Positions 12,719 to 12,881 of a stretch of DNA of 12,881 nucleotides are shown here, piece after piece. The DNA lies in the NCBI GenBank assembly GCA_016928395.1, contig JAFGKV010000288.1:1-12881 (forward strand), given 5' to 3'. This DNA comes from Candidatus Fermentibacterota bacterium. Its GTDB lineage: Bacteria > JAFGKV01. A program made the position numbers and the translations under genes. The notes beneath the pieces are model-generated. The model searched no databases, had not been told where the DNA came from, and was given only the letters and a program-made list of their open reading frames with translations. Every line of letters starts with the position of its first letter. Position 1 is the first letter of the stretch.

Positions 12719-12881
12719 CTACCTGATCACCACCAAGGGCGTGCGCCCCACGAATCCCTCTGTCCGCATCTGCAGGATGTACGTCGCCGGGGGCACCCGC
12801 GTGCCGGACCGAGTTCGGAGATCCCACACAAACTCATGAGTTCCCTCCCCGCGCGGTCCCTCCCACCTCTTACTCAAGAGC
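12719..12881 (-). CDS. C-terminal fragment of a FlgD/Ig-like domain protein
   Basis: The minus strand is open from the window edge to a TAG at 12719-12721, giving 53 residues with no start inside the window. The peptide has the pattern of the FlgD-type Ig-like repeat that ends many secreted or surface proteins. HEFVWDLRTRSGTRVPPATY is followed by ILQMRT, GRTPLVVIR and the stop, matching the usual W-D...G...VPPGxY...L...(T)...VVLxR layout. The common Gly before the Tyr is replaced by Thr. Such tails are abundant in FCB-group and related candidate phyla, where they cap large extracellular proteins, sometimes for sorting. The body of the protein, and so its function, lies outside the window. Confidence 0.75.
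   Translation of the reverse strand, partial: LLSKRWEGPRGEGTHEFVWDLRTRSGTRVPPATYILQMRTEGFVGRTPLVVIR

Noticed and set aside
12648-12839. Plus-strand frame of 63 residues at the right edge
   Set aside because: It is antisense to the FlgD/Ig-like tail, which has a clear protein pattern on the minus strand.
1-12881. tRNA, rRNA, transposase or integrase genes
   Set aside because: None was seen on either strand, so the operon cannot be called a mobile island from this window alone.

Overview
The window is GC-rich bacterial DNA (by eye about two thirds G+C). All convincing genes lie on the minus strand. GTG is used often as a start codon, and most neighbouring genes overlap by a few bases. The right edge holds the tail of a secreted-type protein ending in a FlgD/Ig-like repeat, and the left edge holds 6-bp and 7-bp satellite repeats. 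Together these suggest an uncultivated lineage of the FCB, Planctomycetota or Armatimonadota kind (for example Eisenbacteria, Latescibacterota or Sumerlaeota). That placement is inference from style, not from a marker gene.

Layout, right to left (the direction of transcription): (1) 12719-12881, C-terminal tail of a FlgD/Ig-like domain protein cut by the window edge; (2) a 131-bp gap with a tentative promoter and a strong ribosome binding site; (3) 11970-12587, a nitroreductase-family flavoprotein; (4) a 267-bp gene-free gap; (5) 488-11702, nine tightly packed genes; (6) 1-487, a gene-free stretch made largely of short-period tandem repeats and inverted repeats.

The nine-gene unit reads, in order: B12-binding-type radical SAM enzyme; polymerase-beta-like nucleotidyltransferase; alkaline-phosphatase-superfamily protein; polytopic GT-C-like membrane protein; GT2 glycosyltransferase; second GT2 glycosyltransferase; SPASM-type radical SAM enzyme; second B12-binding-type radical SAM enzyme; GT4 glycosyltransferase. 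Six junctions are ATGA or GTGA overlaps or similarly short overlaps, one is a direct TAA|GTG abutment in the same frame, and the widest overlap is 20 bp. This argues for one translationally coupled transcript.

The likely product is a cell-envelope glycan or glycolipid. Three soluble or membrane-associated glycosyltransferases and a GT-C-like membrane protein would build it. The three radical SAM enzymes would modify carbons that ordinary chemistry cannot reach (methylation or rearrangement). The nucleotidyltransferase and phosphatase-fold protein may add or handle a phosphate-linked group. No flippase, chain-length regulator or sugar-nucleotide synthesis gene lies inside the window. I do not recognise this gene combination as a named pathway, so it is the best candidate here for an undescribed system. 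Within it, the phosphatase-fold protein appears to keep its metal ligands but lack the usual Ser/Thr nucleophile.
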